A stretch of DNA of 64,000 bases from an uncultured Parabacteroides sp. (GCA_949289155.1 CASEMX010000004.1:1-64000), one strand, 5' to 3'. Positions 44,561 through 53,369 are shown, counted from the first letter of the stretch. Numbers and translations: made by a program. Notes: generated from the sequence alone by a model not told the origin.

Positions 44561-46330
44561 TTATAAAGCTTGCATTGTATAAGGCATCCGGGCTTGGACT
44601 CCGGTGTTGGTTTTCATTTCTTGGATGGTTGAATAGATTTTGAATTCATCTCCCAAGATAGACTTGACTACCGAGAGTTTGGCTTCGCCTAAAGCCTTCT
44701 CCATATACTTCGTAAAGAAGTCTTTTTCGCTGTTTGCCTTCGTTACCGAATAGTCCGTGATTCCTGCCAAGGCAGCCGCCTCTTCGATGGCAACATCCAT
44801 ACCGCCGATTTTGTCCACCAATCCGCGAGCCAGCGCCTGCTCACCGGTCCAGACACGTCCCTGACCGATGTGGTCGATAGAATCTTTGCTCATACCTCTT
44901 CCGTCCGAGCAGCGCGTCAGGAACAAATCGTAGGTCATTTCAACGCCACGCTGGATTAATGCCTTCTCATCATCGCGCATTGGCCGGGTCATATCCCCTA
45001 AGTCGGCATAAGTATTGGTTTTGACGATGTCCGTCTTTACTCCTAACAAATCTTTTGTTCCGGACATGTTCGGAACCACGCCGAATACGCCAATAGAACC
45101 GGTCAATGTTGTTTTCTCAGCCACAATTTTATTCGCAGCACATGAGATATAATAACCGCCCGATGCCGCATAATCTCCCATCGATACGACAATCGGTTTC
45201 TTCTCTTTCAATTCAGTTACCGCTTTCCAGATTTGTTCAGAGATATAAGCGCTGCCGCCCGGCGAATTTACGCGGAATACCACCGCCTTGACCTTTTCGT
45301 CGCCGGCCAATTTGCGCAGTTCGTCCGCCATATCCTCCGAAATAATAGAAGCTTGGGAACCCATCAAAGAGTTGTCGGCTTCCTGAATGGAACCCTCGGC
45401 ATACAGCACGGCAATCTTGTCCTCTTTCTCTTTTTTATCGGATTTGACCGCCAACATATTCTTGACGCTTGCCGTAACCATTTTCTTATCTACTTCCTGT
45501 CCTGCCATACGTTTCACACAGTCTTCCGCCTCTTTCCGATAACGCAGTCCATCGACCAATTTATAATCGACCAACGTCTGTGCCTCGCCCATAGCCAGCC
45601 CTTCATTCAGGAAGCGCTCCATATCTTGCTGGGATATTTCCCGGGAAGCGCAGATGCCTCCGGTCATATTTCCCCAAATGCTACCAAGGAAGGAGGTAAG
45701 CTGTTCGCGGTTCGCGTCACTGAATTTATCCATGAAATAGGGCTCGACGGCGCTTTTGTAGGTTCCCACTTTGAAAATGTAGTATTCGATACCCAATTTG
45801 GCAGCAAAGTCTTTGATGAAAATGCCTTGGGATGCCAAACCGACCAGTCCGATTCCGCCTTGCGGATTGACAAATACCGAATCGGCTACGCTTGCCAAGT
45901 AATAACACCCTTGCGAATACATATCGGAATAGGACACGATGAATTTCCCGCTCGTTTTGAAGTCCTCTAATTCCCGCCGAATCGCTTCGAAGCTGGCAAA
46001 TCCGCCGCTCATGCCGGCCGCATCGATGTAAATACCCTTTATCTTCGGATTTGCTTTAGCCGCACGGATGGCTTTTACTACGTCGCGCAACGCATACGAC
46101 TCGTCATCGCCACCCATTAAGCTGCCGAAGGGATTTTCCTGTGTCTGGTCAGTCAGGCTTCCCTTCAAACTTAGCTTTAATACCGAATTGTCTTTCGGTT
46201 TGAATTCAGAACTTGAGCTGCCAGAAGCGGCAATGCCCATAAGTATCGCAAAGCCGACGAACATGAGCACGCCGATTGCGATCAATACCCCCAACACGGA
46301 GGCGAACATGGTCTTGAAAAATTGTTTCAT
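44561..46330 (-). CDS. sppA: SppA, signal peptide peptidase (67K type)
   Basis: 589 residues, inner-membrane S49 protease degrading cleaved signal peptides. One N-terminal membrane anchor (residues 10-34). Two tandem S49 domains as in E. coli SppA. The catalytic Lys is in VGTYKSAVEPYF (first domain), the nucleophile Ser in GDYAASGGYYIS (second domain), and SPGGSAYISEQIW precedes it. All key residues look intact. Followed by the terminator at 44516-44556; DUF2461 gene upstream, 21 bases away. Confidence 0.94.
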   Translation of the reverse strand: MKQFFKTMFASVLGVLIAIGVLMFVGFAILMGIAASGSSSSEFKPKDNSVLKLSLKGSLTDQTQENPFGSLMGGDDESYALRDVVKAIRAAKANPKIKGIYIDAAGMSGGFASFEAIRRELEDFKTSGKFIVSYSDMYSQGCYYLASVADSVFVNPQGGIGLVGLASQGIFIKDFAAKLGIEYYIFKVGTYKSAVEPYFMDKFSDANREQLTSFLGSIWGNMTGGICASREISQQDMERFLNEGLAMGEAQTLVDYKLVDGLRYRKEAEDCVKRMAGQEVDKKMVTASVKNMLAVKSDKKEKEDKIAVLYAEGSIQEADNSLMGSQASIISEDMADELRKLAGDEKVKAVVFRVNSPGGSAYISEQIWKAVTELKEKKPIVVSMGDYAASGGYYISCAANKIVAEKTTLTGSIGVFGVVPNMSGTKDLLGVKTDIVKTNTYADLGDMTRPMRDDEKALIQRGVEMTYDLFLTRCSDGRGMSKDSIDHIGQGRVWTGEQALARGLVDKIGGMDVAIEEAAALAGITDYSVTKANSEKDFFTKYMEKALGEAKLSVVKSILGDEFKIYSTIQEMKTNTGVQARMPYTMQAL

Positions 46331-46351
46331 ACAATTGATTTTATTTGATAA

Positions 46352-47023
46352 TTAAACTTTTCCTAAATATTCATCCACCGTGTAGTTGAGGAAACGGTTG
46401 AATGGCTGGAGCAATCGGAAATCTTCTACCGCCTGTTCCATCCAATCCTTCTGAAGGAAGAACTCATCCGGTTTTGAACAATATACGCAGAAATCTTTAT
46501 GTCGCAGGATATCGCCATGAGCGGCATCTTCCGGGAAACCGACCGGCATACGTTTCAATACTTCTCCGTCCAACGAGGGATACACCGCTTTGAACTTCGG
46601 CTCTTCCAATATCTCTACAAATTCTTCCATATTGTCGTAAATATCTTTCCGGAGCATTTTCAATAGGGCAGGGGGAGGACACCAGATGCCTCCGGAGAGG
46701 AGACTATTACCCGGTTCCATGTGGAGATAATAGCCGCCATATTCACTGTTCTTCCCGCCGATGGCGATATATGCCGCAAAATGTTGTTTGTAGGGCAGTT
46801 TGTTCGGCGAAAAACGGATGTCGCGATAAATACGGAATAGGCAACTCTTCGCTTCCGTCCCGGCAATTTGCGGGTCGAATAGGGCGATACGGTCAATCAA
46901 TTCCTGCACCTCCGAAAGGAAATACTGCCGCAGCGCATCGAAACGTGTTTTGTTTTCCTGAAACCACGTCCGGTTGTTATTCAGACGCAGCTCTTTTAAA
47001 AAGTCAAATATCTGTTCGTTCAT
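46352..47023 (-). CDS. DUF2461 family protein
   Basis: 223 residues matching DUF2461: FDFLKELRLNNNRTWFQENKTRF at the start, LFRIYRDIRFSPNKLPYKQHFAAYI, then GGYYLHMEPGNSLLSGGIWCPP. Function unknown. Cytoplasmic by lack of signal or membrane segments. Upstream of sppA in a likely two-gene transcript; two TAnnTTTG-like boxes lie at 47045-47052 and 47085-47092 on the minus strand. Confidence 0.9.
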   Translation of the reverse strand: MNEQIFDFLKELRLNNNRTWFQENKTRFDALRQYFLSEVQELIDRIALFDPQIAGTEAKSCLFRIYRDIRFSPNKLPYKQHFAAYIAIGGKNSEYGGYYLHMEPGNSLLSGGIWCPPPALLKMLRKDIYDNMEEFVEILEEPKFKAVYPSLDGEVLKRMPVGFPEDAAHGDILRHKDFCVYCSKPDEFFLQKDWMEQAVEDFRLLQPFNRFLNYTVDEYLGKV

Positions 47024-47223
47024 CTTTCTCTTTATTTATATCTGCAAACATACGTAAAAAATCCATATCTTGCTTTCGTTGAGACAAAAGTAGGGCTACT
47101 TTTTGGGTTGGAAGGTTATCGGAACGTTATTTTTAGGTTAAAATGCGGAAAGAAATAGCAGAAAGGAGAGAGGAATACCATTTTTCTTTACAAACAGACA
47201 ATTCTGTCGTGCAAAGGAACGGT

Positions 47224-47231
47224 TATTTTTG
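47224..47231 (+). promoter_or_regulatory. -7 box of the metallophosphatase gene
   Basis: TATTTTTG fits TAnnTTTG and lies 26 bases before ATG 47258. Confidence 0.5.
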
Positions 47232-47257
47232 CAGCACGATTGGATAATTAGAACGAT

Positions 47258-48066
47258 ATGTTTGATAGATTGTATCAGTTATTGCTTTTGGGCTGTTTAT
47301 GTATGCTTTCTTCGTGCGAGTTGATTGATTATCATCCTTACGATGGGAAATTGTCCGATGATATAAGAGATATCAATGGCATGAATATCCCGCGAATCGA
47401 ACAGGCAACGGATGGGAAAGACACGATTCGCTTTGTGTTGTTTGGCGATACGCAGCGGAGCTATGATGAGACCGAAGATTTCGTGCAGCATATCAATCCC
47501 CGGCGGGACAGTATCGACTTCTTGATTCACGGGGGCGATTATACGGAGTTCGGTACGACGGCAGAATATGATTGGACCGCAGATATTCTGGCGGAATTGC
47601 AGATTCCCTTTGTCGGATTGATTGGAAATCATGATGTGTTAGGGAATGGCGATAGCGTTTTTGAGGAGCTTTTCGGAGCGGATAACTTCTCTTTTGTGGC
47701 AGGTGGCGTTAAGTTTGTCTGTTTGAATACGAATGCCTTGGATATGACTATTCGAATCCTATGCCGGACTTTGAGTTTATTCTCTCTGAATTGGAAAAGA
47801 GGAATGCCGAACGGACCGTGGTGGTGATGCATGCGCCTCCGGGCAGCGACCAATTCAATAATAATGTGAAACAGGTCTTTCAGGAATATATCAAACGCTT
47901 CCCTTCGTTGCAGTTCTGCCTTCATGCGCATAACCATAACGTACAGGTCACGGATATTTTCGGAGATGGCATCATTTATTATGGATGTGCCAATATCGGG
48001 AAGCGTAATTACCTTCGTTTTACCCTAACCCCTAACGGTTATACTTATGAGTCGGTGGATTTTTAA
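47258..48066 (+). pseudogene. Metallophosphatase lipoprotein split by a one-base frameshift
   Basis: The first reading frame (47258 to about 47742) encodes a lipoprotein signal (MLSSC) and the calcineurin-like metal motifs FGDTQ, HGGDY and GNHD. The second, starting in another frame at about 47743, encodes YDYSNPMPDFEF, then VVMHAPPG and CLHAHNHN, the remaining metal ligands, and runs to 48066. The two halves join if one base is added in the GA at 47741-47742 (codon GAA or GAG). Together they give about 270 residues, a normal size. As written the first frame runs on to a stop at 47827 and lacks the C-terminal histidines. Either recently inactivated or a single-base sequencing error. Overlaps the next gene by 20 bases. 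Confidence 0.88.
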
Positions 48067-48679
48067 AGGAATAGGAATGGCGTTTTGCCTGATGGCGCTC
48101 CCTTTGCATGCCCAAGAAGAGACACTTTATCAGGAGCGTGTCGGCAGGTATAAGGCACGTTGGGAGAAATTCATCCCGCGTTACAGCAAATTGCAGTTCG
48201 CCGGTTCGATGGGATTGCTCTCTGTCGGTACGGGCTGGGATTATTACCGGAATCATTGGGAGACGGATGTGATGTTAGGCTTTATTCCTGCGTATGCCGA
48301 CGATAATGCGAAGTTTACCTTTACCTTCAAGCAGAATTATTTCCCGTGGAATATTCGGCTGAACGACCGTTTCTCCTTCGAACCGTTGGCTTGCGGCGCG
48401 TATATCAATATCTTGCTCGATAGGGAATTCTGGGGAAAGCAGCCGGACAAGTACCCTGAGGGCTATTATTGGTTTTCTACGCGCTTCCGCTTCCATGCTT
48501 TCGTGGGCGAACGGATTACCCTGAAGTTGAACGAAGACAGTAGCTGGCATAAATCCATCTCATTCTTCTACGAACTGAGCACCTGCGATTTGTATCTAAT
48601 CAATAAGATGGGGAATCGGACGTTACGCCCCCGCGATTTCCTCAGCCTCTCCTTCGGATTGAAGTTGCAGATATTCTGA
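48047..48679 (+). CDS. Secreted outer-membrane-type protein of unknown function
   Basis: 210 residues. Signal peptide GIGMAFCLMALPLHA with cleavage before QEET. The mature region alternates strands with aromatic residues (WDYYRNHWETDVMLGFIPAY, FTFTFKQNYFPWNIRLNDRF, FLSLSFGLKLQIF at the C-terminus ending in Phe), as expected for a small outer-membrane barrel. No family recognised with certainty. Overlaps the metallophosphatase reading frame by 20 bases and is probably cotranscribed with it. Confidence 0.75.
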   Translation: MSRWIFKGIGMAFCLMALPLHAQEETLYQERVGRYKARWEKFIPRYSKLQFAGSMGLLSVGTGWDYYRNHWETDVMLGFIPAYADDNAKFTFTFKQNYFPWNIRLNDRFSFEPLACGAYINILLDREFWGKQPDKYPEGYYWFSTRFRFHAFVGERITLKLNEDSSWHKSISFFYELSTCDLYLINKMGNRTLRPRDFLSLSFGLKLQIF

Positions 48680-48686
48680 GTAACAA

Positions 48687-48727
48687 AGAGACTCAGCGCA
48701 ATTAACAGTTAAAAGCGCTGAGCCTCT
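48687..48727. terminator. Bidirectional terminator between convergent genes
   Basis: AGAGACTCAGCGC (48687-48699) pairs with GCGCTGAGCCTCT (48715-48727) with one mismatch, around an AT-rich loop. Confidence 0.7.
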
Positions 48728-48742
48728 GTGTTTCATTGTTTA

Positions 48743-49261
48743 TTACGGTTCCAGTACCGACAAGATATCAAAGTACATCGCTTGTGTATCGCCCTGCTCT
48801 TTTGTCGGAGTCAGTTTCTTAAATCCATTCCGCTCATAGAACGGAACGGCGGTCAGATAGGCATCGACCGTCAAGAAACGGAATTGGGAATAGCCGGGGT
48901 CTTGTAACAAACTCTGTTTAATTACAAACATCATGTGCTTTCCCAATCCCTGATTGTGATACAAATTAGAAATAGCAAAGCGTCCAAGTTTTACGGCAGG
49001 ATAGCTTCCGAAATGCTTCGCATGAGGAAACAACTTTTTAATCTTACGCCAATCGCTATTCGCTACTTCTTGCCTCGACAACTTATCATTAAGCAGACAG
49101 AAATAACCTATAATCTGGTCTCCTTCGCAAAATAAATAAGTTTTAGCCAATCGGCTTTTCATAAACAGTTTGGCATCATTGCACAAAAAGCCATTCAATG
49201 CAGCATCTCCGCAATCGAATGGCTTCATTTCATAGTCGGAGGTCAGTTGAATCAGTTCCAT
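48743..49261 (-). CDS. GNAT acetyltransferase resembling TacT-type toxins
   Basis: 172 residues. The N-terminus (MKPFDCGDAALNGFLCNDA) has the F-CG---LN-FL signature of TacT/AtaT-like GNAT toxins, followed by KLGRFAISNLYHNQGLGKHMM with the acetyl-CoA loop NQGLGKH, and a C-terminal YERNGFKKL with the catalytic-type Tyr. Known TacT-like enzymes acetylate aminoacyl-tRNA and are neutralised by a small DNA-binding partner. Here a 58-residue gene lies five bases upstream on the same strand, which fits a toxin-antitoxin layout. A housekeeping acetyltransferase role cannot be excluded. Confidence 0.85.
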   Translation of the reverse strand: MELIQLTSDYEMKPFDCGDAALNGFLCNDAKLFMKSRLAKTYLFCEGDQIIGYFCLLNDKLSRQEVANSDWRKIKKLFPHAKHFGSYPAVKLGRFAISNLYHNQGLGKHMMFVIKQSLLQDPGYSQFRFLTVDAYLTAVPFYERNGFKKLTPTKEQGDTQAMYFDILSVLEP

Positions 49262-49266
49262 TGCGT

Positions 49267-49443
49267 TCAGATTTTGATTGTTAGATTTAATGCTTTACAA
49301 GCTTCTTCATAACCTTTGCGCAACGCTTCTGCATTCGCCCGACGCTCTTCTTTGCTCATGTTGTCCACGCGCTTCATTTCTTCTTCGAAGCGGCGTGCGT
49401 CTTCCCCGTACAGTATAGGGGTCTCTTTCCATGGGAATTTCAT
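49267..49443 (-). CDS. Small charged helical protein (58 aa) upstream of the GNAT gene
   Basis: A short frame from ATG 49443 to TGA 49267. The protein begins MKFPWKETPILYGEDARRF and continues with a highly charged, probably helical stretch (EEEMKRVDNMSKEERRANAE). No ribbon-helix-helix DUF1778 pattern, the usual TacA antitoxin, is evident. It ends five bases before the GNAT start, and a TATCTTTG box lies 33 bases upstream of its ATG. Family not recognised; a partner or antitoxin of the GNAT protein is an inference from position. Confidence 0.7.
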   Translation of the reverse strand: MKFPWKETPILYGEDARRFEEEMKRVDNMSKEERRANAEALRKGYEEACKALNLTIKI

Positions 49444-49475
49444 AGTTATTCTTTTTTATGGTTTGTACTCGATTG

Positions 49476-49483
49476 CAAAGATA
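49476..49483 (-). promoter_or_regulatory. -7 box of the small-protein/GNAT unit
   Basis: CAAAGATA on plus is TATCTTTG on minus, an exact TAnnTTTG box 32 bases before ATG 49443. Confidence 0.5.
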
Positions 49484-49562
49484 GTGATACTTTCCGGTTT
49501 TAAACACAAAGGCAATTTTGTGTCTCAAAATAATTGCCTTGCGTCTGTTCTCTATGTTTGGC

Positions 49563-51554
49563 TTAGTTCCTAACCTTAACCCGCTGCTCGCCTATACATA
49601 TTATATAGATACCTCTTGGCAGGTCGTAGCGTTGCAATCCCACTTGCGTTTCGTTCTTCAGAACTGCGCCGCTGATGGAGAAGATTTGCACTTGCTCCTG
49701 CGTTGGGGTCTGCACGTAGATGCTGCCGTCTTTGGAATATACCTTCACGCCTTCAAGTTCCTCCATTCCGGTCGGGGTTTCTTCTTCCTCCTCTACTACT
49801 CCATCCACTGTGATATAGATATCCGTGTAGATATTCTTGACTTCATAGATTCCCTCGTCGTTGGGTTCGATGATGTCTGTTGTTCCGAATAGGCTGCGTT
49901 TTACTTTTACCGTCATGTTTTCGTCCGTGTATCCTTCGGCTATGTCGATGGTGAAGGTCATGCTTTGCCCTTCCCGTACCACCGTGCTGCTGGCCTCTAC
50001 CGTTACGCCCTTACATTCCTCTACCACTATATTATAGTATTCCGGATAGTCGGGGATGGTTGGGGTATCGGGTTCCTCCGGGTCTGTGGGTTCCTCGGGC
50101 TTGTCTTGGAGCGTACCTGTAATCGTTATGGGTGACGTTTCCGTGCCTTGGATGGTGTAGGGCAGTTCGGGGTTCCACACATAGATTTTGCCCTCCGGAG
50201 CGATGGCCTCTGCTGGTGCTTCGATTACGTCATTCTTATTGCCATATATTGTCTCTGTCTTTTCATTTCCATCCGAAGCAGTGTAGGTAAGTGTTACGGT
50301 ATATATCTTGCAGGCTTCACGTTCCTCCTCGCTCAGGCAGCTGAGGGGCACAGGGAAACTGTTTCCATCCAGCTTCTGCCCCCATGCGTCTCCGAGCAAA
50401 TGCGCTACCTCGCCACTGGCGTATTCTTTTTCAGTTTTCGACTTAACGTTCTCTTCTTGGTTATTATCATCATCACCAATACCCTTATCGCAACTACTAT
50501 CTAAATAGTAGCAGTTCGATACTTCATCATAATTATCCCCCACGATGCCGCCGACTTCAGCGTCATCACCTCCTGTCACCGTGCCGCTGTTGGAGCAGTT
50601 TGATACCGTGGCATAATAATTCCACCCCACGATGCCGCCGACACGAGCGTCATCACTTCCTGTCACCGTGCCGCTGTTGGAGCAGTTCGATACTTCATCA
50701 TAATTATCCCCCACGATGCCGCCGACACGAGCGTCATCACCTGTTCCTGTCACCGCCCCGCTGTTGGAGCAGTTCGATACTTCATCATAATTATCCCCCA
50801 CGATGCCGCCGACACCAGCGAATTCACCTGTTCCTGTCACCGTGCCATTGTTGGTGCAGTTCGATACTTCACCCTCATTATCCCCCACGATGCCGCCGAC
50901 AGCATAAGCATTATCACCTCCTGTCACCGTGCCACTGTTAGAGCAGTTCGATACCTCACTATTATAGCTATTCCCTACGATGCCGCCGACATAAGCCCGA
51001 TAATCTGTCCCCGTTACCGTACCGCTGTTAGAACAGTTCGATATCGTTCCAGCCTTATTATCCCCCACGATGCCGCCGACATAATCCGCCGCTTTAATGT
51101 AGCTGTCCGTCACGGAGAGGTTCTGTATTGTAGCGCCCTCGCCGTCAACGTAACCGAAGAGGCCTTGATAATCGCTATTGTTATTGATATAGATGCCGCT
51201 GATGGTGTGGTTTTGCCCGTCGAAAGTGCCTTTGAATTTATTTGTGTTGTTGCCTATCGCTGTCCATTGCTTGAAGTTCGAGCCATCACCGTTCAATTCT
51301 CCACTCTCAGTCAAAACATTTTCATTGAAGGTGATATTTTGTGTTAGTTTGATAGTCTTGCCCTCGAAAGTATTCCCATTGTTCACCAACTTCGCCAAGC
51401 CTGCTAATTCGGCAGCGGTGGAGATTTCAAATGAAGATTCCGAATCGTTATACCAAGTTATATCTGCCTCATCTATCCAATTCTTCGTCTGCCCCGCAGC
51501 AGGGAGGATGGTGCAGAGGGTTATAAATAGGAACAAAGTAAAAATCTTTCTCAT
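49563..51554 (-). CDS. Secreted GLUG-repeat protein with DNA-level tandem repeats
   Basis: 663 residues. Signal peptide MRKIFTLFLFITLCTILPAAG. Residues 130-330 hold seven GLUG-type repeats of about 28-29 residues, core VGGIVGDNYDEVSNCSNSG, several nearly identical at the DNA level and therefore prone to copy-number change. Then an Ig-like region, a Pro/Glu/Asp linker (DKPEEPTDPEEPDTPTIPDY), another beta domain, and a C-terminal sorting-like tail (LEGVKVYSKDGSIYVQTPT to RGIYIICIGEQRVKVRN) very close to that of the protein at 28818-30185. Predicted to be exported, perhaps by a type IX system (inference), with a surface or adhesive role. Confidence 0.87.
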   Translation of the reverse strand: MRKIFTLFLFITLCTILPAAGQTKNWIDEADITWYNDSESSFEISTAAELAGLAKLVNNGNTFEGKTIKLTQNITFNENVLTESGELNGDGSNFKQWTAIGNNTNKFKGTFDGQNHTISGIYINNNSDYQGLFGYVDGEGATIQNLSVTDSYIKAADYVGGIVGDNKAGTISNCSNSGTVTGTDYRAYVGGIVGNSYNSEVSNCSNSGTVTGGDNAYAVGGIVGDNEGEVSNCTNNGTVTGTGEFAGVGGIVGDNYDEVSNCSNSGAVTGTGDDARVGGIVGDNYDEVSNCSNSGTVTGSDDARVGGIVGWNYYATVSNCSNSGTVTGGDDAEVGGIVGDNYDEVSNCYYLDSSCDKGIGDDDNNQEENVKSKTEKEYASGEVAHLLGDAWGQKLDGNSFPVPLSCLSEEEREACKIYTVTLTYTASDGNEKTETIYGNKNDVIEAPAEAIAPEGKIYVWNPELPYTIQGTETSPITITGTLQDKPEEPTDPEEPDTPTIPDYPEYYNIVVEECKGVTVEASSTVVREGQSMTFTIDIAEGYTDENMTVKVKRSLFGTTDIIEPNDEGIYEVKNIYTDIYITVDGVVEEEEETPTGMEELEGVKVYSKDGSIYVQTPTQEQVQIFSISGAVLKNETQVGLQRYDLPRGIYIICIGEQRVKVRN

Positions 51555-51663
51555 GTGTCTCTAAGTTTTAAGCCCCACCAAACCTCCCCAGATGGGAGGC
51601 TTATTGAGGATAAGGAAGATTTTCTTTGATAAGGGGGAGAGGGGGAAATGCGGGCAGCGGAGC

Positions 51664-51836
51664 TGTCCAACTATGCTTAACCGTCTGCGCGAGCGATAGC
51701 GAGCCTGCGGTTTTTATACCGCGAGCCGAGATGCCGCATTCGACCTCTTCGAGGCCGTTTCTTGGGGCATCCTTTCCCGCAGGTTCGCTCCGCTCACCAG
51801 CCGGTTACGCATCGTGAGCCGGTTCCACCGGCTTAT
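51664..51836. repeat. Partial copy of the foldback element core
   Basis: Shares with the element at 53420-54146 the blocks CTATGCTTAACCG (51671 onward), GAGCCTGCGG, TCGACCTCTTCGAGGCCGT (51740-51758) and a GCAGG-CTCGC-like arm at 51780-51790. Within the 450-base gap 51555-52004 I see no gene; the rest holds short A/G-rich tracts and no other clear feature. Confidence 0.6.
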
Positions 51837-52004
51837 TCCAACACCTTTTCCACCTTGTCAAAGAACACTTTCCCACCCTGCATTCAGGGCTTCGAGTTAA
51901 TAAATCATTTATTTCTTTTTAAAACCCCAAGCTGAAGCCTGGGGCAATTCATATTTTGTTTAAATGTATTGCCGTAGGTTTCAACCTGCGGCGAAGGAGT
52001 TGTT

Positions 52005-52814
52005 TTATTCAACAGGCTCCTCCGGAGTCGGTTCCGGTTCATCGCCGCCCTCCTCGTGCGCCTTCTTCTGCGCCTCGCTCATTTTGAGCGTTGTCTTGTA
52101 GTTGCTGGTGACGGCATTCATTTCCTGCATCAGTTGCTTGACAAACGTCACGGTGTCCTCTTGGCCCGTCGTCAGCGAAGCGATGATACCGCTGGCGCGG
52201 ATAGCATCCTGAATTTCCACCAAGGTTTCATCCGCCAACTTGCGCAATTCGTTGGTCGTTATCTCCTGCTTACGCGCATACTTTGCCTGCACGCGCGCCG
52301 CCTTCGTCGCTGCAAACGCATTGTTTGCCGTCTCGAGGCTGGTCAGGATAGGCTCCAAGTTCAACGTCTTGACCGCTTCCGCATTCTCCTCCTTGCGCAG
52401 GTCCTCCAGCAGGCCGCGAATCGACGCCGTCTCCGCATCGTCCGGCAGGTCCTGAATACCCTTGTAGGGGCGAATCACGATGTCCAACAACTGTGCAGCC
52501 GCCTTGACCGCCGCATCCAACGCCACCAGACCGCTTGCTGCCAGCACGAACAACAACGACAACAGCCGGTCGCGCTCCGATTCCTGCGCCGTCGTCTCCT
52601 GCGTGTCGAGGCTCGCCTGCGCCACCTTGTTGCGGTCGTTCAGCTCATCCACATAGTTCTTATACTCCAACATTTTCGCCGCCGTGACATGCACCCGCTC
52701 TTCGAGCGTCCCCCGCGAGTCCAGCACCTTGTACTCGTCCGCGTGATATGCGGCGTGCAACGCGTTACTATACCGCGTCGAGTAGTTCCCTTCAAATAAT
52801 GGAAATCTTGCCAT
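52005..52814 (-). CDS. DUF6261-like helical protein
   Basis: 269 residues, almost entirely helical and Ala/Glu-rich. It begins MARFPLFEGNYSTRYSNALHAAYHADEYKVLD and resembles the DUF6261 proteins common in Parabacteroides-type genomes (recognised by overall pattern, so moderate certainty). No signal peptide. The C-terminal tail is Pro/Glu-rich (GGDEPEPTPEEPVE). Higher GC and simpler composition than its neighbours. Function unknown. Preceded by array C, with no strong promoter box visible. Confidence 0.7.
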   Translation of the reverse strand: MARFPLFEGNYSTRYSNALHAAYHADEYKVLDSRGTLEERVHVTAAKMLEYKNYVDELNDRNKVAQASLDTQETTAQESERDRLLSLLFVLAASGLVALDAAVKAAAQLLDIVIRPYKGIQDLPDDAETASIRGLLEDLRKEENAEAVKTLNLEPILTSLETANNAFAATKAARVQAKYARKQEITTNELRKLADETLVEIQDAIRASGIIASLTTGQEDTVTFVKQLMQEMNAVTSNYKTTLKMSEAQKKAHEEGGDEPEPTPEEPVE

Positions 52815-52886
52815 AATTCATTATCATTTAATTGTTAAAGATTCATCTTTTTACCTCTTCAGAGGCTTTGTTTTTCCCAATTTCGA

Positions 52887-53155
52887 GCTACTGTACACTA
52901 CGGTAGCCCTGTCTTTCCGAAAACCCTCCTACTGTACACTGCAGAAGCTCGGTTTTTCCGGCGACCCTTCTACTGCAGACTACAGTAGCTCTGTTTTTGC
53001 CCGATTCCGAGCTACTGTACACTACGGTAGCTCTGTCTTTCCAAAAACCTTTCTACCGTACACTGCAGAAGCCCTGTTTTCGCCCGATATCAAGCTGCCG
53101 TACACTACAGTAGCCCGGTTTTTCCGGCGACATAGCTACTGCAGACTACAGTAGC
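52887..53155. repeat. Array C: seven palindromes with 41-42-bp period
   Basis: Units of the type GCTACTG-N7-CGGTAGC start at 52887, 52928, 52969, 53011, 53052, 53094 and 53135 (steps 41, 41, 42, 41, 42, 41, mean 41.3). Each is followed by a 20-base spacer with CTGTTTTT or CGGTTTTT near its start. A shorter palindrome, ACCTCTTCAGAGGC at about 52852, lies at the place of a preceding unit. The array lies between the DUF6261 start and the terminator at 53165-53210. Confidence 0.95.
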
Positions 53156-53164
53156 TCCGAAACG

Positions 53165-53210
53165 CAAAAAGCCCGCGTGCGGTGTCGGTCGTTGACACTG
53201 CACGCGGGCT
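53165..53210 (-). terminator. Rho-independent terminator of the 33-residue ORF transcript
   Basis: AGCCCGCGTGC (53170-53180) pairs with GCACGCGGGCT (53200-53210), with an inner GGTGTC/GACACT stem. On the minus strand it is followed by T5. Confidence 0.85.
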
Positions 53211-53245
53211 TACATTATTTTCGTATTCTTCTATATCATTGTAAA

Positions 53246-53347
53246 TCAGCGAATTACCCCCCCCCCCACCATGCGCTCTATGCCTGTAACAGCCAAGCAG
53301 TTAGCTGCCGGGATAGATTCGGAAGTAGGATAATTTGCTGTTCTCAT
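53246..53347 (-). CDS. 33-residue small ORF ending in a G11 tract
   Basis: ATG 53347 starts a peptide MRTANYPTSESIPAANCLAV and continues TGIERMVGGGVIR to TGA at 53246. It has its own promoter (53370-53399) 23 bases upstream and its own terminator (53165-53210), so it is a free-standing transcript of about 200 nt. The final Gly codons come from an 11-base G run at 53257-53267; a change in run length would replace the C-terminus and extend the frame toward array C. No family recognised. Could also be a small RNA. Confidence 0.45.
   Translation of the reverse strand: MRTANYPTSESIPAANCLAVTGIERMVGGGVIR
53257..53267 (-). repeat. Homopolymeric G11 tract (C11 on plus)
   Basis: Eleven C residues on the plus strand. 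It lies in the last codons of the small ORF at 53246-53347. Length errors here would shift its reading frame. Confidence 0.8.
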
Positions 53348-53369
53348 GTTCTGTTTGTTTGATTTGCGC

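Noticed and set aside
52056-52799. 247-codon plus-strand frame opposite DUF6261
   Set aside because: Complement of an Ala/Glu-rich helical gene, giving an Arg/Leu-rich artefact.
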